A DNA stretch of 64,000 bases, from NCBI GenBank assembly GCA_018268995.1, contig JAFDVL010000030.1:11356-75355 (forward strand), given 5' to 3'. Under the pieces are notes generated by a model. The model had not been told where the DNA came from. It did no database searches and was given only the letters and a program-made list of their open reading frames with translations. Origin of the DNA: Acidobacteriota bacterium (GTDB taxonomy: Bacteria; Acidobacteriota; Blastocatellia; RBC074). Position 1 is the stretch's first letter, and each line of letters opens with the position of its first letter. This document shows positions 26,128 through 34,620 of this stretch, in pieces. The translations under genes and the position numbers were made by a program.

Positions 26128-28618
26128 ATTAAAACTCAAACCGCATTCCTAATCGCATGGTTCGTGCCTTCAATGTTCTTGTCGGGACGAGAAAATTTCC
26201 CAGACTTGTGGGCGAGAAGTCTACGAATTCGGCTCCAAAATTGAAGACAGTCGAATTGAGTGGATTAAAAACTTCGATTTGCGGCGTGAGCTTGCGTTGC
26301 TCTCCCAATGAGATAACACGCGAAGCGCGCAGATTAATTGTATGTTGGCCAGGCCCGCGTCCGGCATTTCTCGCCAGATTGCCAACTGAACCAATTGTTG
26401 GAAGCGAAAATGCCGCAAATAAATTTTGATCCAGCGTTTCACTCAGCTTGCGCCAGCCAATCCGATTTAAGTTGCCGCTGAAAGTTGGACGATCTGTGCC
26501 AACATCATCCAGATTGCGATCATTGCCGCCGATGCCCAAGGTAAAAGGCCTTGCCGAGCTAATTGTAACTATCCCGGCCAGATGAATTTTCGTGATCGGG
26601 AGTTGATAGCTTCCGCTGAAGGCAACTCGGTGACGGGCGTCCAGCAAACTCAATGACCGCTCACGGGTAAAATCTCCGACAACTAAAGGCGAGGAAGTAT
26701 TGACGGTTCCGTCGTCAATTAATTTGCTGAACGTGTAAGCAGCATGAAGATACGCACGTGAGGCAAGACGACTGCTCAATTTCAAATTGACGCCGTGATA
26801 ATAACTGTTGCCGCGCGCTTGAAGTTCTTCGACCTGCGTGAGGTTCGGATTCGGACGTAAGTTACGCACCGCCGCCAATGCGGCACGAAAGACCGTCGTG
26901 CTGCTGCTGACGGATTGATTATTCAATCCCATAATCACGACCGGTTTGTTATTTTCCCTGACGGTTCGGCTGCTGGTTTGGCTCAAATCAAAGCGTGCTA
27001 TATCGGCGTTTCCTGAACTCGTGATCGGTCGGAGTTTCGTGACAGGATCAATCGCATTGTCGAAATCACGTGAGGTCAGATAGTCCGTAAACGTGCTAAA
27101 CCCATTTGGCAGCCGTGGCGCATTTGCATTTGATTCCCGCCATAGATGTAGTCCTCGCGAAAAGATGTAATTAGCCTCGACCGAAAAATGCCGCGCAATC
27201 TCACGCTCAATGCCGAGCGAGGCTTGATAGCTTTCAGGAATGCGAAAGCCTGATTCCAGGCGACGCACGAAACTTGCTTCATTGATGCCAAATTGAGTTA
27301 CGCGTGGGTCGTCTGCACCCAAGACCTGCGGGAATTTGAGGCCGATCAGCAATGTTGCGGCGGCGACATTATCTGTATCAACCAGCAATTTGTTGGAAGT
27401 TAAAACGTAATCATCCAATGTGCGCAGCAACGCGCGATTGTAAAAGATGCCGTAGCCCGCGCGGACAACGGTTTTCCCTGTCGAAAACGGGTCCCAGGCA
27501 AGTGCTATGCGCGGCCCAATATTATTGGAATCCGCCAGAATCGTTTCATGATCCCAGCGCACCCCAAATGCCAATGTGAGGTTGGGCTTCACACGGACAT
27601 CATCCTGCAAAAACCAGCCCGTGTAATTATTCTTCAGCACTGAGGCGGTCAAAAAACGATGCGTGTAGCGTGTGAATTTGCCAGCCAGAAAATCGGCGGG
27701 CGAGGCAAAACGAAAGGTGCCTGTGACATCACCTAAATCTACGAACCGCGAACGAATCGCGTGAACGTCAATGCCTGTGCGGAAATTATGTGCGCCAATT
27801 GAATAGCTCAAGGTATCTTGAAATTGATAGCGATCTTCGCGGCGATCTGTTCCGCTGATGTTGCTTGAACCTACTGTCAATGTGCCTGTGCGCGTGAGGG
27901 GATTCGCATTGGCATTGCCGCTGACATCGCGCGGATCATCAATTTCGATCAGCACGACCGGGTTCGCATTCAACGGCCCATCGGCAGGCGTGAGACGTGA
28001 AAATTGAAAGCGGGCTTGATTTACCGCATGCGCAGAGAGCGTGAAATTATGTGCGATGGCAAAGGCCTCGCTGTTGCGGCCCGTCGTGCGCAACGTATCC
28101 AGCAACCTTCGGCCTCCCGGAAAAGAGCGTTCATCACGTTGTCGCGCAAGTGAAAAAACGGCAAACAGATTTTGCTTGTTGCTCAAGTTGAAGTCCGTGC
28201 GTGTCTGAGACGTATGTGCAACGCGCGGAGTTGTGACTTGCTGATCGAAAATCCCCACCGCCGCACCACCGTTGACCGTGCGAGACTGCCCTTTGCTGTC
28301 GAAGGCAGTGCTGCCAAGATTGACTCCGTTTGGTTGGGGCAATGAAAACGCAGAGGTGGTTGCGACCGGAACTAAAGCTGTAATATCCGCGCGGTCATAA
28401 ACATTGTCATATTCATATGCGGTAAAGAAGAACGCTTTCTTGTGTATGATCGGGCCGCTGAAAGTGATTCCTGGATTGCTATTTTGATACGGCAGTCGAA
28501 ATCCACGTGTTGGATCAGAATTTCGTACGAACGAATTGGCATTCAGCGCTTCATCACGGAAATAGTAAAAAGCTCGCCCGCGATAGTTGTTCGTGCCGCC
28601 TCGCAACCGCAGGTTAAT

Positions 28619-28656
28619 CCGCCCACCAGCCGCTCTGCCGTATTCGGCTGAGAATT
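28619..28656 (+). other. Protospacer matched by the CAST spacer at 34215-34252
   Basis: Plus-strand positions 28619-28656 match the crRNA-sense spacer at 28 of 38 bases. Within 28620-28655 it is 28 of 36, with the unbroken block CCGTATTC and the block GAGAAT. Of the mismatches inside complete receptor codons, all are synonymous except one, which changes Ala to Ser. The bases just 5' of the match, on the PAM side, are AAT (28616-28618). The transposon end is 51 bp past the PAM-distal edge. Confidence 0.85.
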
Positions 28657-28702
28657 GATTGGTGATGACCTGAAACTCTTCGACGGCATCAACCGAAGGC
28701 GT

Positions 28703-28707
28703 AAAGC
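28703..28707. other. Presumed 5-bp target-site duplication (one copy)
   Basis: The five bases AAAGC directly precede the TGT terminus. Tn7-like transposons duplicate 5 bp of target. The second copy should follow the distal ACA end, which was not found in the window. Confidence 0.55.
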
Positions 28708-28780
28708 TGTGGGGCACAAGAATAAATAAAATTTCTACAGAAACCGTAAAATTGAAATACAAAAAATAATGAAACACCTT
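28708..28780. mobile_element. Transposon end (tnsC side) of the Tn7-like element
   Basis: It begins TGTGGGGCACAAGAATAAA, close to the TGTGGGCGGACAA start of Tn7 ends as I remember it. The next 60 bp are A-rich with two related 20-bp words, TAAAATTTCTACAG (28727-28740) and TAAAATTGAAATAC (28747-28760), that could be TnsB-binding sites at 20-bp spacing. The receptor coding sequence stops exactly at this boundary. Confidence 0.7.
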
Positions 28781-29115
28781 CCCAAAAAATATCTCAATTT
28801 TCTCGACGGCCCCATTACAGGCTCAGCAGCAATTTAGGGGATAGTAGGAGTAGGGGCCAGGAATAATCTTCGCGCTCAGGGCTTCCACTGCGTTTTCATA
28901 ATTTTGAAAGAGCTACGTTGCAAAGCATTATAGTTTCCGGCTTGAGCATTGAACAGCAGGAGATCTGAAAAAAGATGGACGCTCCCTTGCCAACCCGTTT
29001 GGCATCTCAACGGAAACCAAGAGACGTCCGCAATTTCAAGCCTTCCGGCTCTCCTCAAACGCGGCCTCGCTACAGATGTTGCACAATTTACTGGTTGCCA
29101 GATGACGTCGTGATC
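28781..29115. other. Non-coding transposon end region downstream of tnsC
   Basis: No gene supported; a 60-residue minus frame at 28876-29058 lacks any family signal. It lies between the terminal sites and the tnsC stop codon. A palindrome GTCGTGATCTCACGAC at 29107-29122 overlaps the end of tnsC and could act in termination. Confidence 0.5.
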
Positions 29116-30063
29116 TCACGACGGCTTGGCTTTAGTAATTTTGATCTTGATCTGCTCCTCATCCTCAAGGACGGGCAACTTAAATGATTTTAGCATGGCT
29201 GTTTTCATTAAAAACGGATTTTCACCATTTCCATACTTTTCCGCATACGCTTGCTGAAAGTGTTCCACCGTTAAGGCATTCGTCTTCTGGTTTTCCATGA
29301 TCAGCATTGCACGCACAATCAGCTTCTTTACGTGACCGATTTTCCCACCGGTCGCTCGATGAAAACGATACGCCAATTCTTCCTCACTCAAAATCGGCTT
29401 GTTCGGATAAGGCAACGCATCCGCCATTTCCTTGAGAAGTGAGCGAAATGCCTTTTTATCAAGAGTAGTTTTCCAAGGGAAAGGCGGAAATTCCATGCGT
29501 GTAAAAAAGCGGCTATTTAGCTGCGGATGCAAATCAAGAATGATGCTTGAGCCTGGCATACCAACTAAAACAATGGGGATTTTGGTCTCGTCAATAAGCA
29601 CTTTCAACCAATCGGCGGTTTTCTCCATCGTTCGATGCCTTTTCCCATCAATAAAGTGCTGAAACTCATCCAGAATGATAAGCTGGGTTTCACAGCCCTT
29701 CAGTAACCGCTCAAGCCGACTCGTTTTGACCGTTTTGCTTCCTGTATCGGGGTAAGGATCATTCAGTGAACGGAGAATTTTACCTACTAATGACATGGGC
29801 GTGGCTGATTCGGGAATCCTCGTATAAAACACTGGAATGCGTGTATGCTCTGATAAGACTTCAGGGGGAAGATTTGCACAATAGGTTTGCATTGCTATCG
29901 TTTTTCCGACTCGTGTGTCTCCTTCAATCAAAGCGCACAATGGTTCATCGGTACGTTTGGAGTTAACGCGGCAATCATCCAACAAATTCTGAATCTTTGT
30001 AAATATTGTATGAGGAATAACCTTGTGGGCAAACTCCTTAATAGGGTCACTTTCTGGCATCAT
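29116..30063 (-). CDS. tnsC: Transposition regulator ATPase TnsC
   Basis: An AAA+ ATPase that forms a filament or ring on DNA linking the targeting complex (TniQ-Cascade) to the TnsA-TnsB transposase. With the start at 30063 (MMPESDPIKE) it has 315 residues. Walker A is GDTRVGKT (48-55), Walker B is LIILDEF (128-134) and the sensor-1 region is IPIVLVGMPGSS. It belongs to the TniB/TnsC bacterial-transposition family. The start follows GGAAG by 7 nt; an upstream ATG at 30102 that overlaps the tnsB stop codon is an alternative. It is the last gene of the operon. The C-terminal tail is lysine-rich (IKIKITKAKPS), perhaps the TnsA/TnsB contact. Confidence 0.93.
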   Translation of the reverse strand: MMPESDPIKEFAHKVIPHTIFTKIQNLLDDCRVNSKRTDEPLCALIEGDTRVGKTIAMQTYCANLPPEVLSEHTRIPVFYTRIPESATPMSLVGKILRSLNDPYPDTGSKTVKTSRLERLLKGCETQLIILDEFQHFIDGKRHRTMEKTADWLKVLIDETKIPIVLVGMPGSSIILDLHPQLNSRFFTRMEFPPFPWKTTLDKKAFRSLLKEMADALPYPNKPILSEEELAYRFHRATGGKIGHVKKLIVRAMLIMENQKTNALTVEHFQQAYAEKYGNGENPFLMKTAMLKSFKLPVLEDEEQIKIKITKAKPS

Positions 30064-30094
30064 AATAATCTTCCAATTCAGTTTTTTAAGAAAA

Positions 30095-32125
30095 TTAGAC
30101 ATTAGAGGGCAAGGAGAAACTTCCCCAAGAGAAAAGCTCATCATCCTCTACTTCTCCCACCGTACCAATCTCGGCATCATTCGATACCTCATCCGCCGAT
30201 TGCAGAACCACGTCTGCAATGGAACTATGGTCTAATGGGGTTATGCCTGCCCGCTCATCTGCCTTCAGGCTCTCACTCCTGAACCGCAAATCCTTTTTAC
30301 TCAACCCTTTCTTTCGTTGTACCGCTTTCTCAATTGTGCGCTGAATTTCTTCCCGCGCCTTGAGTAGTGATTTTGTATCCAAAGTAGCACGTAGCACCTT
30401 CTGTGCGTAGTTCTTGATATAGTTGTGCTGAAAGAGCGATAGGCCGTTTGCATACTTTTGATCGGTACAAGGGACGCGGAGAAACTTTCCATTATTACTT
30501 TGATCCTTAAAATACACGAAGCCCAAGTCTTCAGGATCAAATCGAATTAGCGATTCCCCCTGATTTTCAGGTTTGCGCCACGCTAAGTTTAATTCTGTAC
30601 TGTTATAAAAAAGCCCACCGTGAGCTTCAATGCCTTTGCTGGAGACCTTTCTGGTCATTACCTGCCCTAGCAGAATATCGAGCAAAAAGCGATCAGGGAC
30701 GGAAGGCGGCGGATACTGGACGATTTTTTTACTCCATACATGAGCAGGGATTCCGTTGAGTCCCTCATGGATTTCCTGATGATATATATCCACAATCCAG
30801 AGATGTAGCACTCTTTCTAAATCTTTCCGCCAAATCACGGCGTCCTTTTCAGAAGGATAATCGCCACGATCCATATAGTGGCTAAAGGTTGTACCGGGAA
30901 TGCCATGAAGCAGTATGCCTAAAGTTCCAAAGAATCGCTCAATCATTGCCTTAAATTGCGGCGTTCGGGGAGGGGCATAGGTAAGGTTAATCATAAGCTG
31001 CTGAAATGCCGCTGAAATGCTGTTGTTTTTATAACCTTTGCCATTGTCAAGCACGAGTGTTTCAAATTTGCCGTGACAGGGCCAGTCATGTTGTAAACCA
31101 AACTTCTCCCTTACTCCGGTTTTCGGAAGCATGGCGTGCTTGATACAATGAGCCACGCTGAGCCAGGATTCTTTCCCAAATCCAATGTGCATTCCGAGAA
31201 CACAGCGAGTGGTCTTATCTAGTGCCGCAGTAAATATGAGTCGTCCCCGTAATAAGCCGGTCTCCTCATCAAGCACAAATATATCGAGCGGCGTTGTATC
31301 AATTTCCACTCGCTCTAGCGGACGCTCCGGGGACGGCCCTTTGCTTTTCGGTTTCCATTTATTGTCGGCGAAGACTTTCCCATAGCGTGCTTTATCCACT
31401 TCGTATAGGTCGTAATTATTCTTGATAAAATTGCGAAGCGTGTTGATATGAGGCGTTTTCAGTTGCTCATCAGGGCGCAACAGATCATTCTGGTTTGCAA
31501 TACTTACTTTTAGTAACTTATGTACATCGGTGAGAGGCTTACGTTCACGTTTCAGGTAATGATCCTCGAGGCATTTTACGATCAAACGCCGGAGTACACC
31601 TAAAAGCACAGTTTCGTTTCCAGGTGGTTTCTCCGCAAGCAAGCTTTTGGCTCCGCGCCGATTATATTCAGGCATCAAGGAAAGAAGATCGCCTTCAGAA
31701 GCTTCATAGTCACGCCACCAACGATATACCGTATTCCAATTGGGTTTCTTTGGATGACCTTGTGTCGTTGCGACTCGCTTAATGATGGGATCAAGTCCGT
31801 GCCTCGTTTTCGGGGCGTAATCTGCTTTTACCAACTCCTCAACATAAGCCCAACGATAAAGAATCACGGCTTTGATCTTCTCATCCAGATCGTCAAAACT
31901 GACGATTCCTGTTGCTCCAGACTTAGGCGGCTCCAACAGCGCAGCCTCACCATCAGAGGAAAGACGTTGGAATTCTTCGGGGGTAAGAGTGGTTTTTACC
32001 TTACTATATTTATAGGTAACATCTACCTCGCCTGCATCGGAGACTCCGGTAGTCTGAATGCAATCCTTCTCGGTATAGATACTGGTTGCCAAATTTTCAG
32101 GTGTTGCGTTTTCGAAATTTTCCAT
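30095..32125 (-). CDS. tnsB: Transposase TnsB (DDE integrase family)
   Basis: The strand-transfer subunit that binds transposon ends and joins 3' ends to the target. About 676 residues from the start at 32125 (MENFENATPEN). Catalytic residues are Asp276 (VEIDTTPLDIF), Asp360 (VLDNGKGYKN) and Glu396 (IERFFGTLG), so the DDE triad is complete. Helix-turn-helix-like segments (HPKKPNWNTVYRWWRDYE, about residues 124-141) lie upstream and a beta-barrel Mu-C-like region downstream. It is separate from tnsA, unlike the fused TnsAB reported for cyanobacterial I-B elements. The upstream 37 codons of the longer frame look non-coding. An AAAGGAAT ribosome-binding-like site precedes the chosen start. Confidence 0.93.
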   Translation of the reverse strand: MENFENATPENLATSIYTEKDCIQTTGVSDAGEVDVTYKYSKVKTTLTPEEFQRLSSDGEAALLEPPKSGATGIVSFDDLDEKIKAVILYRWAYVEELVKADYAPKTRHGLDPIIKRVATTQGHPKKPNWNTVYRWWRDYEASEGDLLSLMPEYNRRGAKSLLAEKPPGNETVLLGVLRRLIVKCLEDHYLKRERKPLTDVHKLLKVSIANQNDLLRPDEQLKTPHINTLRNFIKNNYDLYEVDKARYGKVFADNKWKPKSKGPSPERPLERVEIDTTPLDIFVLDEETGLLRGRLIFTAALDKTTRCVLGMHIGFGKESWLSVAHCIKHAMLPKTGVREKFGLQHDWPCHGKFETLVLDNGKGYKNNSISAAFQQLMINLTYAPPRTPQFKAMIERFFGTLGILLHGIPGTTFSHYMDRGDYPSEKDAVIWRKDLERVLHLWIVDIYHQEIHEGLNGIPAHVWSKKIVQYPPPSVPDRFLLDILLGQVMTRKVSSKGIEAHGGLFYNSTELNLAWRKPENQGESLIRFDPEDLGFVYFKDQSNNGKFLRVPCTDQKYANGLSLFQHNYIKNYAQKVLRATLDTKSLLKAREEIQRTIEKAVQRKKGLSKKDLRFRSESLKADERAGITPLDHSSIADVVLQSADEVSNDAEIGTVGEVEDDELFSWGSFSLPSNV

Positions 32126-32159
32126 GTGGGCTATTCCTTTCGATTTGATTTTGTAGTCT

Positions 32160-32396
32160 TCATGGCTGGCTGATAAGCACGTTGAGAATGCAGCGTGTCG
32201 CCTTATCAATAAAGATAGTGCATATAGGTTGGCCAAGTAATAAGCCTGTTTCCTTATCCACTCGCGGTATATCTAACGTAGCCGATTCGATTTCTACTCG
32301 CTGTGGCGGATGCCCGGGGGAAACTCTCTCTCTCTTTGGTTTCCTTTTATTGTTTGTTTTTGAACTATCAGATGCTGCGCTTTCGGGATTTTCCAT
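32160..32396 (-). pseudogene. Small tnsB-derived frame (partial duplication)
   Basis: A 78-codon frame starting MENPESAASDSS, which copies the tnsB start region, then jumping to the first part of the DDE domain: the stretch from about residue 18 (KRKPKRERVSPGHPPQRVEI) to 75 parallels TnsB residues 257-312. The first catalytic Asp is replaced (VEIESATLDI against VEIDTTPLDI). Even the 5' flanks are duplicated (CCTTTCGATTTGATT occurs before both starts). It is an internally deleted duplicate of tnsB sitting between tnsA and tnsB. It still has a start and stop, so a small regulatory peptide cannot be excluded, but a remnant is more likely. Confidence 0.75.
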
Positions 32397-32432
32397 GGGA
32401 TTGGTTCCTTTCGATTTGATTCTGTCGCCTCT

Positions 32433-33050
32433 TTACAGGCGGCTGGTAAGGTTGCTGTGATCTGAGATTGGATGTTCGAGCGGAAGGGAAATCAGGCCAT
32501 GATAGATCATTGCGTACAACGACTGCTTCGTGAAACCACAATGTTCAAATCCTGCACGCATTCCACCTAAAGTAATTTGCGGATAGGTGGCGAAAAGCTT
32601 TATTGCTACCAGCCGATGCTCCTCGGTGAATGGCTCCGTGCAATAGCGTCGTAAAATTTGCACATTCGATAATCGAGGTTCCTGCTTGATCCAGCGATCT
32701 GTAATGACTTCAAATTCGTATCCCTGTCGCTTTGCTTCCACCGCAATCGCGCGAAACTTTTCTTGCCATTCTGCGGTGATCGCAACCTCATGTGGCTTGA
32801 CTTGGTAGAGGTATTTGCCCGTTTTTCTCTTTGCCAGAAAATCTGGGGTATGACGATGTCTTTTCCCCTCTAACGAATAATGGAGAGGGGACGGTTGTTC
32901 CTCAAAATCCAAAATATCCGGGTCTATATCAAGCAAATGCGCAAAATACAGTTCATTGAGAGATTCGCACCAGACGCTATGATCGTGCCTCGTAGGAAAA
33001 AGTGAGATAACCTTTCGCCCGCCACGATTAGATATTTTCCTACTCAGCAT
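32433..33050 (-). CDS. tnsA: Transposon endonuclease TnsA
   Basis: A 205-residue restriction-like nuclease that cuts the 5' ends of the element, giving cut-and-paste transposition with TnsB. Family motif residues are visible: ESLNE (Glu33), HTPDF (Asp70) and QVKP (Lys85), matching the E-D-K active site of TnsA. The C-terminal half (about 110-190) is the winged-helix DNA-binding and TnsC-contact part. Being separate from tnsB and apparently intact, it predicts simple insertions rather than cointegrates. Located 44 bp after tniQ. Confidence 0.9.
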   Translation of the reverse strand: MLSRKISNRGGRKVISLFPTRHDHSVWCESLNELYFAHLLDIDPDILDFEEQPSPLHYSLEGKRHRHTPDFLAKRKTGKYLYQVKPHEVAITAEWQEKFRAIAVEAKRQGYEFEVITDRWIKQEPRLSNVQILRRYCTEPFTEEHRLVAIKLFATYPQITLGGMRAGFEHCGFTKQSLYAMIYHGLISLPLEHPISDHSNLTSRL

Positions 33051-33094
33051 ACAAATCCGTCCTTACTGGCTTAGGTAAAACGCCAACAAATAAT

Positions 33095-34108
33095 TCACAC
33101 GAAATGTTCTGTATCGTCAGATTCGTCTATTAAAAAAATGCGACATAACTCAATGTTCAGACGCTGCTCTTCCCTGAAAAGCAACTTGTCATAACCTTTT
33201 GCGCTATTCGCACACTTAGCGCCCGTAGCCGGCCAAGTCTGTATAAGCTTCCACAGCAAATGCAAAATTACGCGCCGCTGGTTGAGGTTAAGACGGTTGA
33301 TTTGGCAAGAAACAATTGGGGCTTCAACTTGCGATAATTTGTTAGATTCAATGTTTGATAGAAGAGCCTGTTGCAGAACCTGCCCGCTTTTTCCAATAGT
33401 CAGCCTGTGCGTTACTGTCTGAATCCCTGCGAAGTACCTATGCGAAGCAACTCGATACCCGGCAGGTAGGTCAACTCCACCCTGCCTTATTGCGTGCCTT
33501 AAGTGTTGGTGAAATTCAAGTTCACTGATAGAAGGCAAATGAGTAGTCTGTTTATTGCCGAGGTCGGACTGACATCTGTGACAATATCTTAGAGCGAGAT
33601 ATACATCACCATTTTCCTGTTCCTTGCGGGATTGTTTACAAGAGATCGAAGTCCCGCATTGAGGGCAAGAATCTGCCAGGAAGCTTTCGTGGGTTTCGCA
33701 ACAAGTAATAAATGCGAACCGCCATTCACGGCGGAAATAAGGATATTGATCTTCTGATAGACATAATGGGCAATACTGGATCGCCGAGGCAGAAAGAAAC
33801 CAATAGGGGGACAAAACAGAAGCCTCAGCCTGTTGTAATAACGTAGCCCTTTCAATGGATTGGAAAGGCGTTGTAGTGACACGCGACAGGTAATGGAGAG
33901 CCTGCCTTGGAGCAAAACAGTCCCAATCTGTACGGAAATTAGTAACAGCAGGGTAAGCAGAAGCTGCTATGGTCTGAATAAAGGTCAAATAGTTCATTGA
34001 GTATGCAATTGCAAGGCGCATAACCCATGAAGACAATAGTTCGTCAGATTTTGGTTGAAAATGAATGGGCCAAATTTCTGAACTGTCGGCCTCAGTGCAT
34101 GCTTCCAT
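33095..34108 (-). CDS. tniQ: Target-selection protein TniQ
   Basis: A 337-residue TniQ/TnsD-family protein that bridges Cascade to TnsC. The N-terminal TniQ motif PKSDELLSSWVMRLA (residues 19-33) is clear. Zinc-knuckle cysteines occur at CPLC (113-116), CCETH (136-140), CPQC (148-151) and CHRC (176-179). At this length it is the short TniQ form used for RNA-guided targeting rather than the long TnsD form that recognises a fixed attachment site. No second TniQ or TnsD gene was seen. It starts 75 bp downstream of the terminal CRISPR repeat. Confidence 0.93.
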   Translation of the reverse strand: MEACTEADSSEIWPIHFQPKSDELLSSWVMRLAIAYSMNYLTFIQTIAASAYPAVTNFRTDWDCFAPRQALHYLSRVTTTPFQSIERATLLQQAEASVLSPYWFLSASAIQYCPLCLSEDQYPYFRREWRFAFITCCETHESFLADSCPQCGTSISCKQSRKEQENGDVYLALRYCHRCQSDLGNKQTTHLPSISELEFHQHLRHAIRQGGVDLPAGYRVASHRYFAGIQTVTHRLTIGKSGQVLQQALLSNIESNKLSQVEAPIVSCQINRLNLNQRRVILHLLWKLIQTWPATGAKCANSAKGYDKLLFREEQRLNIELCRIFLIDESDDTEHFV

Positions 34109-34182
34109 TATTCAAATAATCTCCGGTAACCTCGCTGGAATAATACGACCAGCCACATACAACATATAAGTTGTGATTTGAG

Positions 34183-34355
34183 TGCAAAACGCCTCGCGGC
34201 ATCACTGGGTAAATCATTCTCCGCTGAATACGGTCGTGCTTCTGGCGGGCGACGGTCAACGCCTTGCGGCATCACTGGGTAAAATACACAATCGTGGCAG
34301 GATTGACCCGCTCAACAACCAGGCGGTCAACGCCTTGCGGCATCACTGGGTAAAA
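34183..34355 (-). CRISPR. Mini-CRISPR array of three repeats, two spacers
   Basis: Repeats of about 32 bp at 34324-34355 and 34253-34284 are identical; the third at about 34183-34214 is degenerate. In crRNA sense each repeat contains ACCCAGTGATGCCGCAAGGC, with a GCC-GCAA-GGC hairpin, followed by an 8-nt handle GTTGACCG. The period is 70-71 bp, so spacers are 38-39 nt. The terminal repeat has GCGA in place of GCAA and a changed handle. The first spacer (34285-34323) has no match seen here; the second (34215-34252) matches the receptor gene beside the transposon end. No adaptation genes exist, so the array is presumably static. Confidence 0.92.
34215..34252 (-). other. Homing spacer targeting the adjacent TonB receptor gene
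   Basis: This spacer lies between the second intact repeat and the degenerate terminal repeat. Read in the receptor frame it encodes FSAEYGRASGGR, against FSAEYGRAAGGR in the gene at 28619-28656. This position in an array, beside an atypical repeat, is where homing guides are found in type I-F3 transposons. See the finding on RNA-guided insertion. Confidence 0.85.
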
Positions 34356-34620
34356 CACAGCATCGAATCAAGCCCTTACTCTTACAGCAGTTGAAGGAAT
34401 AGCTCTCAAGTATGTGTATTTTTATTTGCATCTCTAAACAAGAGGGAGTCCTAAAGGCTCATTAGCCCTAAGTCTATCGCGTACAAACGCTTAGGAAGGC
34501 TCAAATATTTGTGTGCCATCGGAACATCTCTATTCGTTGTTTTGACGGAGCTTATTTCACTTTTGCTCCTTTCTTGTAAAAAAAGTAGCAATACTTGATC
34601 TCTCATTATTCCGTCATCCG
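34356..34620 (-). promoter_or_regulatory. Putative CRISPR leader
   Basis: About 265 bp between the cas5 stop codon and the first repeat, AT-rich, expected to carry the array leader and perhaps its promoter. A 64-codon minus frame (34451-34645) overlaps cas5 and has no recognisable family, so it is left uncalled. No further repeat copy was found in this stretch. Confidence 0.45.

Larger units (their letters stand above)
26129..28707 (-). pseudogene. TonB-dependent receptor gene, 5' end removed by transposon insertion
   Basis: About 859 codons remain of an Oar-like TonB receptor. The remaining part starts within the plug (SFTPSVDAVEEFQVITNQF, then SAEYGRAAGGRINLRLR) and runs through the barrel to a terminal LGMRFEF* strand, so the 3' part is intact. 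Signal peptide, regulatory-like domain and first half of the plug are missing. The break coincides with the TGT terminus of the Tn7-like element at 28708. An open frame continues 23 codons into the transposon end (from 28777), but that peptide has no signal for export, so the gene is dead as a receptor. It ends 2 bp from the convergent IscU-like gene. The CRISPR spacer target lies inside it at 28619-28656. Confidence 0.9.
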
